A DNA stretch of 64,000 nt from Pseudaminobacter sp040049255 (GCF_040049255.1 NZ_JBDZDR010000001.1:496001-560000), one strand, 5' to 3'; shown: positions 8,431 through 17,030, counted from the stretch's first letter. A program made the numbers and translations. Notes: generated by a model from the letters alone, not told the origin.

Positions 8431-8724
8431 ATGGCGGAACAAGAACCATCCGAACAGCGGAGGGAACATCGCCAGCGCGTCCTGAAGGGAGCTTCGATCC
8501 TCACCGGCATCTCGAATTCCGAGGTCAAATGCACCATTCGCAACATGCACAAGAATGGCGCGGAGCTGAAGGTCTCGATCGACGCCCATGTTCCGCAGGA
8601 ATTCCTGCTTTACGTCCCGGTCGACGGCATCGGCTACGAAGCGACTGTGCGCTGGCGCAAGCAAGACCGCATCGGCGTCCAGTTCACCGGCACCAGGCCA
8701 AAGCCGAGCTGGCATTACGGCTAG
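8431..8724 (+). CDS. PilZ-domain protein
   Basis: A 97-residue single-domain PilZ protein; PilZ domains bind cyclic di-GMP. The N-terminal arginine cluster RREHRQR corresponds to the RxxxR ligand motif. The second half of the signature, normally D/NxSxxG, is here NMHKNG, so binding may be altered. The barrel continues through VRWRKQDRIGVQF. A diguanylate cyclase is encoded elsewhere in this window (26967-27758), but nothing links them directly. ATG 8431 follows a GGAG-like stretch. Confidence 0.8.
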   Translation: MAEQEPSEQRREHRQRVLKGASILTGISNSEVKCTIRNMHKNGAELKVSIDAHVPQEFLLYVPVDGIGYEATVRWRKQDRIGVQFTGTRPKPSWHYG

Positions 8725-8759
8725 GCAGATCGCCTCCTCCTGAACGGTTTCGGAAAATC

Positions 8760-8791
8760 AAAAGGCCGGCGGATCGCTCCGCCGGCCTTTT
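8760..8791. terminator. Bidirectional terminator between the PilZ gene and ilvC
   Basis: A perfect 14-bp inverted repeat (AAAAGGCCGGCGGA and its complement) with loop TCGC. A-runs and T-runs flank both sides, so it can end transcripts of the two convergent genes. Confidence 0.9.
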
Positions 8792-8849
8792 GCGTTTCGT
8801 CCAAAGTCGGCTCCGGCACCTGCGCAAGGCAGGCGCCGCAGCAACCGGC

Positions 8850-9869
8850 TTAGTTCTTGGCCTTGTCGACCAGCTTGTTCTTCGAGATCCACGGCATCAT
8901 GCCGCGCAGCTTTTCGCCAACCTGCTCGATCGGATGCTCGTCGTTGAGGCGGCGGGTGGCCTTGAAGCGGGCCGCGCCCGAACGGTATTCCTGCATCCAC
9001 TCGGAAGTGAACTTGCCGGACTGAATGTCCTTCAGCACACGCTTCATCTCGGCCTTGGTCTCGGCGGTGATGATGCGCGGGCCGGAAACGTACTCACCCC
9101 ACTCGGCGGTGTTGGAGATCGAGTAGTTCATGTTGGCGATGCCGCCCTCGTAGATGAGGTCGACGATCAGCTTCACTTCGTGCAGGCACTCGAAATAGGC
9201 CATTTCCGGCGCGTAGCCGGCTTCCACCAGCGTCTCGAAGCCGGCGCGGATGAGCTCGACCAGGCCGCCGCACAGAACCACCTGCTCACCGAACAGATCG
9301 GTCTCGCACTCCTCGCGGAAGTTGGTCTCGATGATGCCCGAACGGCCGCCGCCCACGCCGCAGGCGTAGGAGAGCGCGAGGTCGAGAGCGTTGCCCGAGG
9401 CGTCCTGATGCACGGCCACCAGGCACGGCACGCCGCCGCCCTTCTGGTATTCGCCGCGCACGGTGTGACCCGGGCCCTTCGGCGCGACCATGACGACGTC
9501 GACGGTCGCCTTCGGCTCGATCAGGCCGAAATGCACGTTGAGGCCGTGGGCGAAGGCGATCGCAGCACCGTCGCGGATGTTCGGGGCAATCTCGTCCTTG
9601 TAGATGTCGGCCTGCAGCTCGTCGGGCGTCGCCATCATCATCAGGTCGGCCCACTTGGCAGCCTCGGCAACCGTCATGACCTTCAGGCCATCGGCCTCGA
9701 CCTTCTTGGCGGTCGCCGAACCGGCCTTGAGGCCGATGGCGATTTCCTTGGCGCCCGAATCCTTCAGGTTCAGGGCGTGCGCACGGCCCTGGCTGCCATA
9801 GCCGATGATGGCGACCTTCTTGCCCTTGATCAGATTGAGATCGGCGTCACGATCGTAATAAACGCGCAT
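8850..9869 (-). CDS. ilvC: Ketol-acid reductoisomerase
   Basis: IlvC reduces and isomerises acetolactate and acetohydroxybutyrate, the second common step of valine, leucine and isoleucine synthesis, using NADPH and Mg. The protein begins MRVYYDRDAD, as class I enzymes do; ATG 9869 has AGGAAG upstream and gives 339 residues, the standard length. The dinucleotide-binding motif GYGSQGRAHALNL, the HGLN segment and the metal-binding E/D residues in the C-terminal knotted domain (GVGGGRSGIIETNFREECETDLFGEQ) are present. It works downstream of IlvB/IlvN encoded at 22-25 kb. Confidence 0.98.
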   Translation of the reverse strand: MRVYYDRDADLNLIKGKKVAIIGYGSQGRAHALNLKDSGAKEIAIGLKAGSATAKKVEADGLKVMTVAEAAKWADLMMMATPDELQADIYKDEIAPNIRDGAAIAFAHGLNVHFGLIEPKATVDVVMVAPKGPGHTVRGEYQKGGGVPCLVAVHQDASGNALDLALSYACGVGGGRSGIIETNFREECETDLFGEQVVLCGGLVELIRAGFETLVEAGYAPEMAYFECLHEVKLIVDLIYEGGIANMNYSISNTAEWGEYVSGPRIITAETKAEMKRVLKDIQSGKFTSEWMQEYRSGAARFKATRRLNDEHPIEQVGEKLRGMMPWISKNKLVDKAKN

Positions 9870-9895
9870 TGCGGTCTTCCTTCCCATGGGGTGTT

Positions 9896-10570
9896 TCAGA
9901 GGCCGGCTGTGGCCGCCCCGGTTTGTGCTCCGTAAAGAGCGAGAAACTGCCGCGTCGCCTCGGCCGCATCCCGGCCGATCTCCGCGTCAGTCGGTTTCAC
10001 CCGGTCGCCAAGCAGCAACCGGATCTGCACATCCCGGGCGACGAGCCCGAAAAAGGTCCTGAAGGCCTGCTCATCGTCCCCGAAGGCAAGCAGCCCTGCC
10101 TCGCGGCCGGCCAGCAGCACCGGCTTCAGGCGGCGGCCCATGGCCAAGCGCCCATTCTCGAGCACAATGGCGCCGAGATTGCGTTTCTCCTCGCCCGCAT
10201 GGGCGATCGCCACGCGGTTCAGCGCAATCGAGGTGTCGCTGGAAATCACATGCAGCCAGTCCGAGGCGAAGCGCTCAAGGCTTGCCGTCAGGGAGGCCAT
10301 GTCCAGCCTGGCCCGATCGACGGGGGCGACGCGCACCTTGGAAGCCTGCCACTGCACCGTGGCGGTCAGCAGCCCGTCGCGATCGCCGAACCATTTGTAC
10401 AGCGTTTCCTTCGAACAACTGGCCCGGCGGGCGACAGCGGTCATCGTCAGCCGGTCGCCCTCCTCCACCAAGAGGCGCAGAACCGCGTTCAGAACGTCCA
10501 TCTGACGCTCCGTCAGCTCTTCGCCGCCATTGATGTCGAGGCCCGTCTGCAACCTGATCCGCTCTTCCAC
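9896..10570 (-). CDS. TetR/AcrR-family transcriptional regulator
   Basis: A 224-residue repressor-type regulator. The N-terminal helix-turn-helix at about residues 25-70 reads LTMTAVARRASCSKETLYKWFGDRDGLL, a typical TetR DNA-binding domain; the rest is the helical ligand-binding domain. A 24-base palindrome lies 4 bases upstream of its start (10575-10598), so it probably represses itself. The neighbours are ilvC downstream and kup upstream, both on the same strand. No divergent target gene is visible and the ligand is unknown. Confidence 0.88.
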   Translation of the reverse strand: MEERIRLQTGLDINGGEELTERQMDVLNAVLRLLVEEGDRLTMTAVARRASCSKETLYKWFGDRDGLLTATVQWQASKVRVAPVDRARLDMASLTASLERFASDWLHVISSDTSIALNRVAIAHAGEEKRNLGAIVLENGRLAMGRRLKPVLLAGREAGLLAFGDDEQAFRTFFGLVARDVQIRLLLGDRVKPTDAEIGRDAAEATRQFLALYGAQTGAATAGL

Positions 10571-10574
10571 TCAG

Positions 10575-10598
10575 GAACCGTACCGTACGTTACGGTTC
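10575..10598. promoter_or_regulatory. Palindromic operator of the adjacent TetR gene
   Basis: Inverted repeat GAACCGTA-N8-TACGGTTC with perfect 8-base arms and an inner CGTACG core, directly before the TetR start codon. Size and position fit a TetR operator. That this protein binds it is inferred. Confidence 0.65.
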
Positions 10599-10747
10599 GG
10601 TAGTTATGGCCAAACGCCGCGGTCTTGGCAAGCGCATTTCCCGGGCATCATCAGCTATTCGCGCGCGGGGGCCTCAACCACGCGGGCTCGAGGAGACGCG
10701 TCGGCCGGCCGGCGCGGCGGCCAGCCGGCGGGCTGCGCCGAAGGCGC

Positions 10748-12664
10748 CTACACCGCCACCTGCGTTCCGATTTCCACCACACGCCCGGTGGGAATCTGGA
10801 AATACTCGGTCGCGTCGGAAGCCGAGCGCGCCAGCTTGATGAAAAGCCGATCTTGCCATAGCGGCATGCCCGAACTTGGCGAAGCCTTCAGCGAGCGCCT
10901 CGACAGGAAGAACGAGGTTTCCATGATGTCGAACTTCCAGCCCATCTTGCGGCAGATGGCCAGGGCCTTGGGTATGTTGGGTTGCTCCATATAGCCGAAG
11001 GTCAACGACACGCGCATGAACAGGTCGTTGATCCTTTCCATCTTCACCCGTGCGCTCGGCGGTACGTAGGGTGCCTGAGCGGTAACCACCGACAGGATGA
11101 CATTGTTCTCGTGCAGCACCTTGTAGTGCTTGAGGCTGTGCATCATTGCGGTGGGCGCGCTGTGCGGGTCGCTGGTCAGGAACACCGCAGTTCCGGGCAC
11201 GATCTGCGGCGGGTGCTTGGCCATATTATCCGCCAGGAAATCGAGCGGCACCTCGTTTTTCCGTGTCTTTTCAAACAGCAGATGGCTGCCGCGCACCCAG
11301 GTCCACATCACCAGTATGACCACGCTGGCGACCACCAGCGAGACCCAGCCGCCTTCCCTGACCTTGACCACGTTGGAGGCGAAGAAACCAAGATCGATCA
11401 GGCCGAACACCAGTGTAAGGCCAATCACCACGCCCAGCGGCCATTTCCAGATGCGCCGCATCACGACGAACAGCAGCGTCGTCGTCACCAGCATGTTGCC
11501 GGTCACCGAGATACCATAGGCTGAGGCCAGGTTGCTGGATTGCTCGAAGCCAAGCACCAGCAGCATCACCCCCATTGCCAGCAGGAAGTTGACCCGCGGC
11601 ATATAGATCTGGCCGGACTGCGTTTCCGACGTATGCAGAATGGTGAAGCGCGGCAGCAGGTTCAATTGCACCGCCTGACGGGTCAGCGAAAAGGCGCCGG
11701 ATATCACCGCCTGGCTGGCAATCACTGTGGCGACAGTCGCCAGCGCCACCATCGGCACCAGCGCCCAGCCTTCCGTCATCTCGAAGAACGGGTGGCCGAT
11801 CTTGCCGGTGTTGGCCAGCACATAGGCGCCCTGCCCGAAATAATTCAGCAACAGGCAGGGGAACACCACGGCAAGCCACGCCGCTATGATCGGTCGCCGG
11901 CCGAAATGGCCAAGGTCGGCATAGAGCGCTTCCGCACCGGTCACGGCAAGGAAGATCGCTCCTATGGTGACGAAGGCGACGCCGGGCGAATCCGAAAGCA
12001 GGTAGGGAATGTAAGCCGGGTTCAGCGCCGCCAGGATGGCAGGCTCGTCGGCAATGTGCCTCAGCCCCGAATAGCCTATGAACAGGAACCAGAGCAGCAT
12101 GATCGGCCCGAACACGGACGCCACCCGGCCGGTGCCGAAGCGCTGCACGGCAAACAGCACCGCCAGGATCAGCAGCGTCATCGGCACCACATAGGGATCG
12201 AATGTCGGCGTGATGACCTCGATGCCTTCGACGGCCGACAGAACAGAAATCGCCGGCGTGATCAGGGAGTCGCCGAAAAACAGCGCCGCCCCGCATATTC
12301 CGGCCGCCAGGATGAGCCCCGAACGCTTGCCGAAGCTCGCCCGCGCCAGCGCCATCAGCGAAAGCGTGCCGCCCTCGCCATGGTTGTCGGCCCTGAGCAC
12401 GAAGATCACATATTTGATCGTGACGATGATGGTCAGCGCCCAGATGATCAGCGACAGCACGCCGAGTACGGATTCTTCCGAGGCGACGGCTCCGCCGCTC
12501 GACGAGGCGACAAGCGCTTCGCGAAACGCGTAGATCGGGCTCGTGCCGATATCCCCGTATACGACGCCCAGGGCGCCGATCATCAGCAGTTTGGTGTTTT
12601 GGGAGGCGACGACACTCGCCGACGCCACCTGTTCCGCCTCATGACCAAGATTGGTATGGGCCAT
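10748..12664 (-). CDS. kup: Kup-type potassium uptake protein
   Basis: A low-affinity K+ transporter of the KUP/HAK/KT family in the inner membrane, 638 residues from ATG 12664, which has GGAG at good spacing; a GTG three codons earlier would sit directly on that site. The N-terminal GALGVVYGDIGTSPIYAFREAL motif is the family signature. About 12 hydrophobic segments follow to residue ~440, then a cytoplasmic tail of about 190 residues. It is flanked by the TetR gene and pdxJ on the same strand with short gaps. Confidence 0.96.
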   Translation of the reverse strand: MAHTNLGHEAEQVASASVVASQNTKLLMIGALGVVYGDIGTSPIYAFREALVASSSGGAVASEESVLGVLSLIIWALTIIVTIKYVIFVLRADNHGEGGTLSLMALARASFGKRSGLILAAGICGAALFFGDSLITPAISVLSAVEGIEVITPTFDPYVVPMTLLILAVLFAVQRFGTGRVASVFGPIMLLWFLFIGYSGLRHIADEPAILAALNPAYIPYLLSDSPGVAFVTIGAIFLAVTGAEALYADLGHFGRRPIIAAWLAVVFPCLLLNYFGQGAYVLANTGKIGHPFFEMTEGWALVPMVALATVATVIASQAVISGAFSLTRQAVQLNLLPRFTILHTSETQSGQIYMPRVNFLLAMGVMLLVLGFEQSSNLASAYGISVTGNMLVTTTLLFVVMRRIWKWPLGVVIGLTLVFGLIDLGFFASNVVKVREGGWVSLVVASVVILVMWTWVRGSHLLFEKTRKNEVPLDFLADNMAKHPPQIVPGTAVFLTSDPHSAPTAMMHSLKHYKVLHENNVILSVVTAQAPYVPPSARVKMERINDLFMRVSLTFGYMEQPNIPKALAICRKMGWKFDIMETSFFLSRRSLKASPSSGMPLWQDRLFIKLARSASDATEYFQIPTGRVVEIGTQVAV

Positions 12665-12744
12665 GCCTGACACTCCGGTAAAGCGGCGGGTGCTCTACTC
12701 CTGTCCGGCGACAATGGCAACAGGCGGCATTCTGCCGCCCGTGT

Positions 12745-13485
12745 TCACCATCCGCATGCCTTCAGGAAGCGCCGCGTCGTCTCGGCCATTCCGTATTCGA
12801 GCGCATCGGCCGTGAGGCCATGTCCGATGGACACTTCGGCTAGGCCGGGCACACGCTTTACCAGCGCCGGAAGGTTGGCCACCACCAGATCGTGGCCGGC
12901 GTTGACCGCCAGCCCGACCGCGAGCGCGGCGTCCGCCGTTTCGCCAAGCTTTTCCAGTTCCCTGGCTGCCCTCTCCGGATCGGAATGGCAACTGCCGTAA
13001 GGCCCGGTATAGAGTTCAATCCGGTCCGTCCCCGTGTCCCGCGCTGCCGACACCTGCGAAGGATCCGGGTCGGAAAACAGCGACACTCGAAACCCGCTCT
13101 TCTTCAGCCTCTTTACAGTTTGCGACAAGAACGCCTGGTGCTCGACGAAGTTCCAGCCATGGTCGGAGGTGGCCTGCGCCGGATCGTCCGGCACCAGAGT
13201 CACCTGGTCGGGCTGATGCTCTTCCACCAGCCGCAGGAACTCTTCGTTGGGATAGCCCTCGATGTTGAACTCGGCTTGCGGGAACTCGTCGTCGATCAGC
13301 GCGCGCAGTTCCGGCAGGTCGGAAAAGCGGGTATGGCGCTGGTCGGGGCGCGGATGCACCGTCAGCCCGTGCGCGCCGGCGGCAAGCGCCACCCGGCCCA
13401 GACCGGTTACACTCGGCCAGGGCAGATCGCGACGATTGCGCAGCATGGCGACGGCGTTCAAGTTGACGGAAAGTTTTGCCGGCAT
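12745..13485 (-). CDS. pdxJ: Pyridoxine 5'-phosphate synthase
   Basis: PdxJ condenses 1-deoxyxylulose 5-phosphate with 3-amino-2-oxopropyl phosphate in the last step of de novo vitamin B6 synthesis. ATG 13485 gives 246 residues, the family length; the open frame runs further upstream but without family similarity. Landmarks are LSVNLNAVAMLRNRR at the start, GLTVHPRPDQRH, NIEGYP, RIELYTGPY and a C-terminal GLAVNAGHDL...SIGHGL. An EcfG-type promoter lies about 50 bases upstream. Confidence 0.96.
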   Translation of the reverse strand: MPAKLSVNLNAVAMLRNRRDLPWPSVTGLGRVALAAGAHGLTVHPRPDQRHTRFSDLPELRALIDDEFPQAEFNIEGYPNEEFLRLVEEHQPDQVTLVPDDPAQATSDHGWNFVEHQAFLSQTVKRLKKSGFRVSLFSDPDPSQVSAARDTGTDRIELYTGPYGSCHSDPERAARELEKLGETADAALAVGLAVNAGHDLVVANLPALVKRVPGLAEVSIGHGLTADALEYGMAETTRRFLKACGW

Positions 13486-13533
13486 TCCTGGGACCTCATC
13501 CTCGACTGCTCGATCTATAGCGCGTCCGGCGGG

Positions 13534-13558
13534 AACGGACAGCGACTTTGTGTGTTCC
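13534..13558 (-). promoter_or_regulatory. EcfG-type promoter for pdxJ, with a near-match facing the STAS gene
   Basis: On the minus strand GGAAC (13558-13554), a 16-base spacer and CGTT (13537-13534) match the stress consensus in front of pdxJ. Because GGAAC and GTTCC face each other, the plus strand also reads GGAAC (13532-13536), 16 bases, then TGTT (13553-13556), one base off consensus, in front of the STAS gene at 13587. Confidence 0.5.
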
Positions 13559-13586
13559 AATCCCATCTCTGGTGAAAGGAGGCGAA

Positions 13587-13991
13587 ATGGGCCTGCTCGA
13601 CGATGTCCCTGCAGTGCGTCGCATCGACACCAACCGCGCGGATGCCTATGCATTCGAGCTGGTGGGACATGTCTCGGCGGCCGACATCGAAAATCTCTAC
13701 GGCCTGTTGGAAGGCGCCTACATTCTGCACGAGCGGATCGATCTGCTCATCCGCATTATCAATTACGACGGCGTCGACTGGGAAAACGTCTCCAAGATTA
13801 CCCGCCGGGAAGGCCGCCGCCATGCGCTGCAGCACATACGGCGCTGCGCGGCCGTGGGCGAGCCCGACTGGACCACCTACGCCAGCGGCTTGTTCTCGGC
13901 TCCGCTTCCGGTGGAACTCCGCCATTTCGCCACCGCCGAAGAAAATGAAGCCTGGGCGTGGATCGACGCGCATCCCGTGAAGGCGGCATAG
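13587..13991 (+). CDS. SpoIIAA-like STAS-fold protein
   Basis: A 134-residue protein of the SpoIIAA-like family (PF11964 type), a STAS fold that often binds lipids or nucleotides and works as an anti-sigma antagonist-like or membrane-associated module. ATG 13587 follows an excellent AAAGGAGG site. Typical features are the N-terminal beta strands AYAFELVGHVSAADIENL and a central LLIRIINYDGVDWENVSK segment. It diverges from pdxJ and is followed by a PP2C phosphatase gene on the same strand. PP2C and STAS proteins often share regulatory circuits, but direct partnership here is only inferred. Confidence 0.75.
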   Translation: MGLLDDVPAVRRIDTNRADAYAFELVGHVSAADIENLYGLLEGAYILHERIDLLIRIINYDGVDWENVSKITRREGRRHALQHIRRCAAVGEPDWTTYASGLFSAPLPVELRHFATAEENEAWAWIDAHPVKAA

Positions 13992-14055
13992 CCACCGGCG
14001 GAACGGCAGGCTAGCGTCACATTGCCGACACTGCCGCAGGTCAAATCCCCGCATC

Positions 14056-14928
14056 ATGCCAAATATTCGCATTATCGATTCGATTTCCGACGCCGGTTCC
14101 GCCTCGCGCCCCAATGAGGACGCCGGCGGCGGCAACGCAAGCTGCGCCTTCGTCATTGACGGGGCGACCGGGCTTGGCGGCAAGAACATCGTCGGCCTGA
14201 ACGGCTCGGACGCCGCCTGGCTGGCACAATTCGCGCAAAGCGCCTTCGAGCAGATGGTGCGGCCCGGCCGGGCCATGGCCGAAATCGTGCGCGAATTCAA
14301 CGAGCGTGCAGCCAATGTCGTGCACGAGGCCGCGCACGCCCTGCCCCTCGAGCCATGGAACCTGCCGGTGGCGGGCTTCCAGATGGTGCGGATCGAGGAC
14401 GACACCGTTGTCACCCACGGCCTCGGCGACTGCCGACTGTTCTTGCTCGGCGGCGATGGCTTCACCTTCGAAACCACGGCGCTGAAGGAAGCGGCAGCCG
14501 CGGAGCGCGAAGGGGCACGGCTGGCGCTTGCCCATGCCGGCGGCTTTTCCGCCTTCCAGGCGCTGGCCGAAGAGCCGATGGTGCGCGACGAACTGCGACG
14601 GCACCGCGCTGCCTACAACAGCCCCGCATCCGGCATCTGGACGCTGGGGGTTGAACCGGAAGCCGGCGAGCACCTGGCAAGCGAGGCACTGCATTGCGCC
14701 CTGCCCGCCACCGGCCTCCTGTGCACCGACGGCTTCGCCGCGCTCGTTGACCAGTATCAGCGCTACGACGCCTGCGAGCTCGTCTGCGCCGCCCGCGAAG
14801 GCGGCCTTTCGAGCCTTCTCGACGAACTGCGCCGCATCGAGCGCGTCGAGGACCCTGATGGCCTGAAATACCCCCGCTTCAAGATGAGCGACGACGCCAC
14901 GGCCGTGCTGTTCGAGATTGTGGACTAG
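14056..14928 (+). CDS. PP2C-family serine/threonine phosphatase
   Basis: A 290-residue soluble phosphatase of the PPM/PP2C superfamily. Metal-binding motifs are visible in order: RPNEDA near residue 17, VIDGATGLGG near residue 35, HGLGDCRLFLL near residue 120, LLCTDGFAALV near residue 220 and SDDATAVLFEI at the C-terminus. These supply the aspartates for two Mg/Mn ions. It follows the STAS-protein gene by 64 bases and may share its transcript. The substrate is unknown. Confidence 0.88.
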   Translation: MPNIRIIDSISDAGSASRPNEDAGGGNASCAFVIDGATGLGGKNIVGLNGSDAAWLAQFAQSAFEQMVRPGRAMAEIVREFNERAANVVHEAAHALPLEPWNLPVAGFQMVRIEDDTVVTHGLGDCRLFLLGGDGFTFETTALKEAAAAEREGARLALAHAGGFSAFQALAEEPMVRDELRRHRAAYNSPASGIWTLGVEPEAGEHLASEALHCALPATGLLCTDGFAALVDQYQRYDACELVCAAREGGLSSLLDELRRIERVEDPDGLKYPRFKMSDDATAVLFEIVD

Positions 14929-15036
14929 CAGCCGGGGTCGGCGGACGGTCAACACGTCCGCCGCACTCGGATCGAACCCCAGAGAGCGGCATCAACGCCA
15001 GCCGCTCCAGACAGCGCGGGCGCTGGGCGCCGAGGC

Positions 15037-16164
15037 CTAGCGCACCACCGTCAACCGCTCGGCGGCGCGGGTGATGGCCGTGTAGAGCCAGCGCTGGCGG
15101 GTGTCCTTGAAGGCAAAGCTTTCGTCGAACAGGACAACATTGTTCCACTGCGAACCCTGCGACTTGTGCACGGTCATCGCGTAGCCATAGTCGAAATCGT
15201 CGAAGCGTTTCTTCTGCTGCCAGGGAATGTCCTCGTCCGGGTTTTCGAACGCAGCTTTCAGCAGCTTGATCTTGGCCACGCCCCGGTCCGGATCGTCCTC
15301 TTCCGGCGAAACCAGCAGGTTGATGCCGGGCTTCACCGTCTCGCGCGAAGAAGTCATGACCTTCCAAAGCGAGCCGTTGAGCAGGCCCTTGGCCGGATCG
15401 TTGCGCAGGCACACCAGCTTGTCGCCGGCCTGTGGGTAGCTTGCCGTAAAACCCTTCAGCTCGCGCAGGCGCGTATTATAGCGGCGGCGCGTGCGGTTCG
15501 TGCCCACCAGCACCTGATCGGCCGACAGCACCAGATCCTGGTTCACCTGATCCCGGCCGATGACTTGCGCGGTGCCATAGTCGCCGTGCATGAACTCGCG
15601 CCCCTCGCGAACATCAAGGGCCAGGCGGATGATTGGATTGTCGCGCGCCTGGCGGTGGATTTCGGTCAGCAGGAAATCCGGCTCGTGCTCGGTGAAGAAG
15701 CCGCCGCCCGAGATCGGCGGCAACTGGCCGGGGTCGCCCAGCACCAGGATCGGCGTGCCGAAGCTCAACAGATCGCGGCCGAGTTCCTCGTCCACCATCG
15801 AGCACTCGTCGATCACCACCAGCTTGGCCTTGGCGATCGGGCTCTGGCGGTTGAGCGAGAAGGTCGGCGACATCGAGGTCTTGCCGGTGGTCTCGTCCTC
15901 CACCGCCTCCTCGCCGCGCGGGCGATAGATGAGCGAATGGATGGTGCGGGCGTTCACCGCGCCCTTGGAGCGCAGCACCTGCGCGGCCTTGCCGGTGAAG
16001 GCGGCGAACTGCACCTGTCCGTCGACATGCTCGGCGAAATAGCGCGCCAGCGTGGTCTTGCCCGTGCCGGCATAGCCGAACAGCCGGAACACCGGCGTGC
16101 CGCCGCCTTTCAGCCACCGCGCCACCGCCTGCAGCGCATCGTCTTGTTGCGGAGAGAATTCCAT
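15037..16164 (-). CDS. RecD-like AAA helicase
   Basis: A 375-residue superfamily 1 helicase of the short RecD/TraA-like type. Walker A is GYAGTGKTTLAR near residue 30, Walker B is VVIDECSMVDEE near residue 115, and the C-terminal UvrD_C_2 block carries GYAMTVHKSQGSQW and YTAITRAAERLTVVR. It lacks the N-terminal part of RecD and no recBC or addAB genes are beside it, so it is a stand-alone ATP-dependent DNA helicase. The vapBC pair lies immediately upstream on the same strand (57-base gap). Confidence 0.88.
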   Translation of the reverse strand: MEFSPQQDDALQAVARWLKGGGTPVFRLFGYAGTGKTTLARYFAEHVDGQVQFAAFTGKAAQVLRSKGAVNARTIHSLIYRPRGEEAVEDETTGKTSMSPTFSLNRQSPIAKAKLVVIDECSMVDEELGRDLLSFGTPILVLGDPGQLPPISGGGFFTEHEPDFLLTEIHRQARDNPIIRLALDVREGREFMHGDYGTAQVIGRDQVNQDLVLSADQVLVGTNRTRRRYNTRLRELKGFTASYPQAGDKLVCLRNDPAKGLLNGSLWKVMTSSRETVKPGINLLVSPEEDDPDRGVAKIKLLKAAFENPDEDIPWQQKKRFDDFDYGYAMTVHKSQGSQWNNVVLFDESFAFKDTRQRWLYTAITRAAERLTVVR

Positions 16165-16221
16165 GGCCTCGACAGACAGGATTCGCGCCCGAAGGGCAAG
16201 CCATTTGAGCCTTGCGGCCAG

Positions 16222-16629
16222 TCAGGCCAGATCGGTAGCGGCGAAATCGTCACCTTTGTAGAGCAAAGGCACCCCGGCCTGCTTGGCCATCGCGTAGGAA
16301 AAGCAGTCGCCCATGTTCAGGCGCGCCGGATGGCCGGAGCCCTTGCCGAAGCGATCCCGCGCCAATGCAAGTTCCGGCAGCATCTCCTCGCCAATCTCAT
16401 GGATTGCAACTTTGGCAAGCTGAAGGAAGCGAAGCACTTCGCTCATGGCCGACGAACAGCTGCCGGTGAGCTCCGAAAGTGCAATCGACGCTTCGAAGGC
16501 CGATATGGGCGATGTGATGCAGCCCTCGCTCTGTGCGATCCTTTCAATGAAGTTCTCGCGCTCAGGCTCATTTTTCAGAACAGCCACGATTGCCGAGGTC
16601 TCGACATACAACGAACTGTTCTCGGCCAT
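16222..16629 (-). CDS. vapC: VapC-type PIN-domain toxin
   Basis: A 135-residue PIN-domain RNase toxin. Its start ATG overlaps the antitoxin stop by one base (TGATG), the usual translational coupling. The PIN acidic residues can be traced: the first strand reads YVETSAIVAVL, with Glu in place of the usual Asp; the middle glutamate is in SAFEASIALSEL; the C-terminal pair is in NMGDCFSYAMAK and YKGDDFAATDL. The target RNA is unknown. VapC members usually cut initiator tRNA or rRNA. Confidence 0.88.
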   Translation of the reverse strand: MAENSSLYVETSAIVAVLKNEPERENFIERIAQSEGCITSPISAFEASIALSELTGSCSSAMSEVLRFLQLAKVAIHEIGEEMLPELALARDRFGKGSGHPARLNMGDCFSYAMAKQAGVPLLYKGDDFAATDLA

Positions 16630-16886
16630 CAGTCCCCCTCCCAAAGATCGTCAAAGAACTTCTTGTCCGTGGCCACTTGCGAGCGTGGCAGCCTGTCCAG
16701 TCTGTCCAACAGCGGTCGAAGCCGCTCCCGCAAGGGAGCATTGCGTAGTTGCTGCTCCTCGGCCGCGTCTGCGGCGAGGGCTTCCCGAGCCGCCTCCTTG
16801 ATTGCTTCGGTGATACCGATCCCGCGCGAACGAGCCAGCCGCCGGACCAGCATATCCGTCTCCTCGTCTTTCACATGTATCACCAT
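16629..16886 (-). CDS. vapB: VapB-type antitoxin
   Basis: An 85-residue antitoxin. The N-terminal half (VIHVKDEETDMLVRRLARSRGIGITEAIKEAAREAL) is a ribbon-helix-helix of the PSK/VapB type that binds DNA; the C-terminal half is charged and should wrap the VapC active site. ATG 16886 is chosen; a GTG five codons upstream is possible. Three CTTATAT repeats at exact 21-base steps run from this start into the promoter region, so autoregulation is likely. Confidence 0.82.
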   Translation of the reverse strand: MVIHVKDEETDMLVRRLARSRGIGITEAIKEAAREALAADAAEEQQLRNAPLRERLRPLLDRLDRLPRSQVATDKKFFDDLWEGD

Positions 16887-16935
16887 CTTATATGCAACCA
16901 CCGATGACTTATATACCTAGAACTCTATCTTATAT
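16887..16935 (-). promoter_or_regulatory. Triple operator repeat of vapBC
   Basis: CTTATAT (ATATAAG on the coding strand) occurs at 16887-16893, 16908-16914 and 16929-16935, starting exactly every 21 bases, two turns of DNA. The outer copies share a longer ATCTTATAT. The first copy abuts the vapB start codon, so bound VapB would also cover the ribosome-binding region. Confidence 0.6.
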
Positions 16936-17030
16936 AAATTGAGAACACAAGAAGAACAAGATTTACCCATTTCTCAGCTGCGGGTTTACCTGACAAGACA
17001 AGACGCCGCGGGCCGAAGCTAATGGGCTGT

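Noticed and set aside
8418..9935. Long plus-strand frame opposite ilvC
   Set aside because: It covers the PilZ gene, a terminator and ilvC in the wrong frame or strand; a transcript would have to cross a strong bidirectional terminator.
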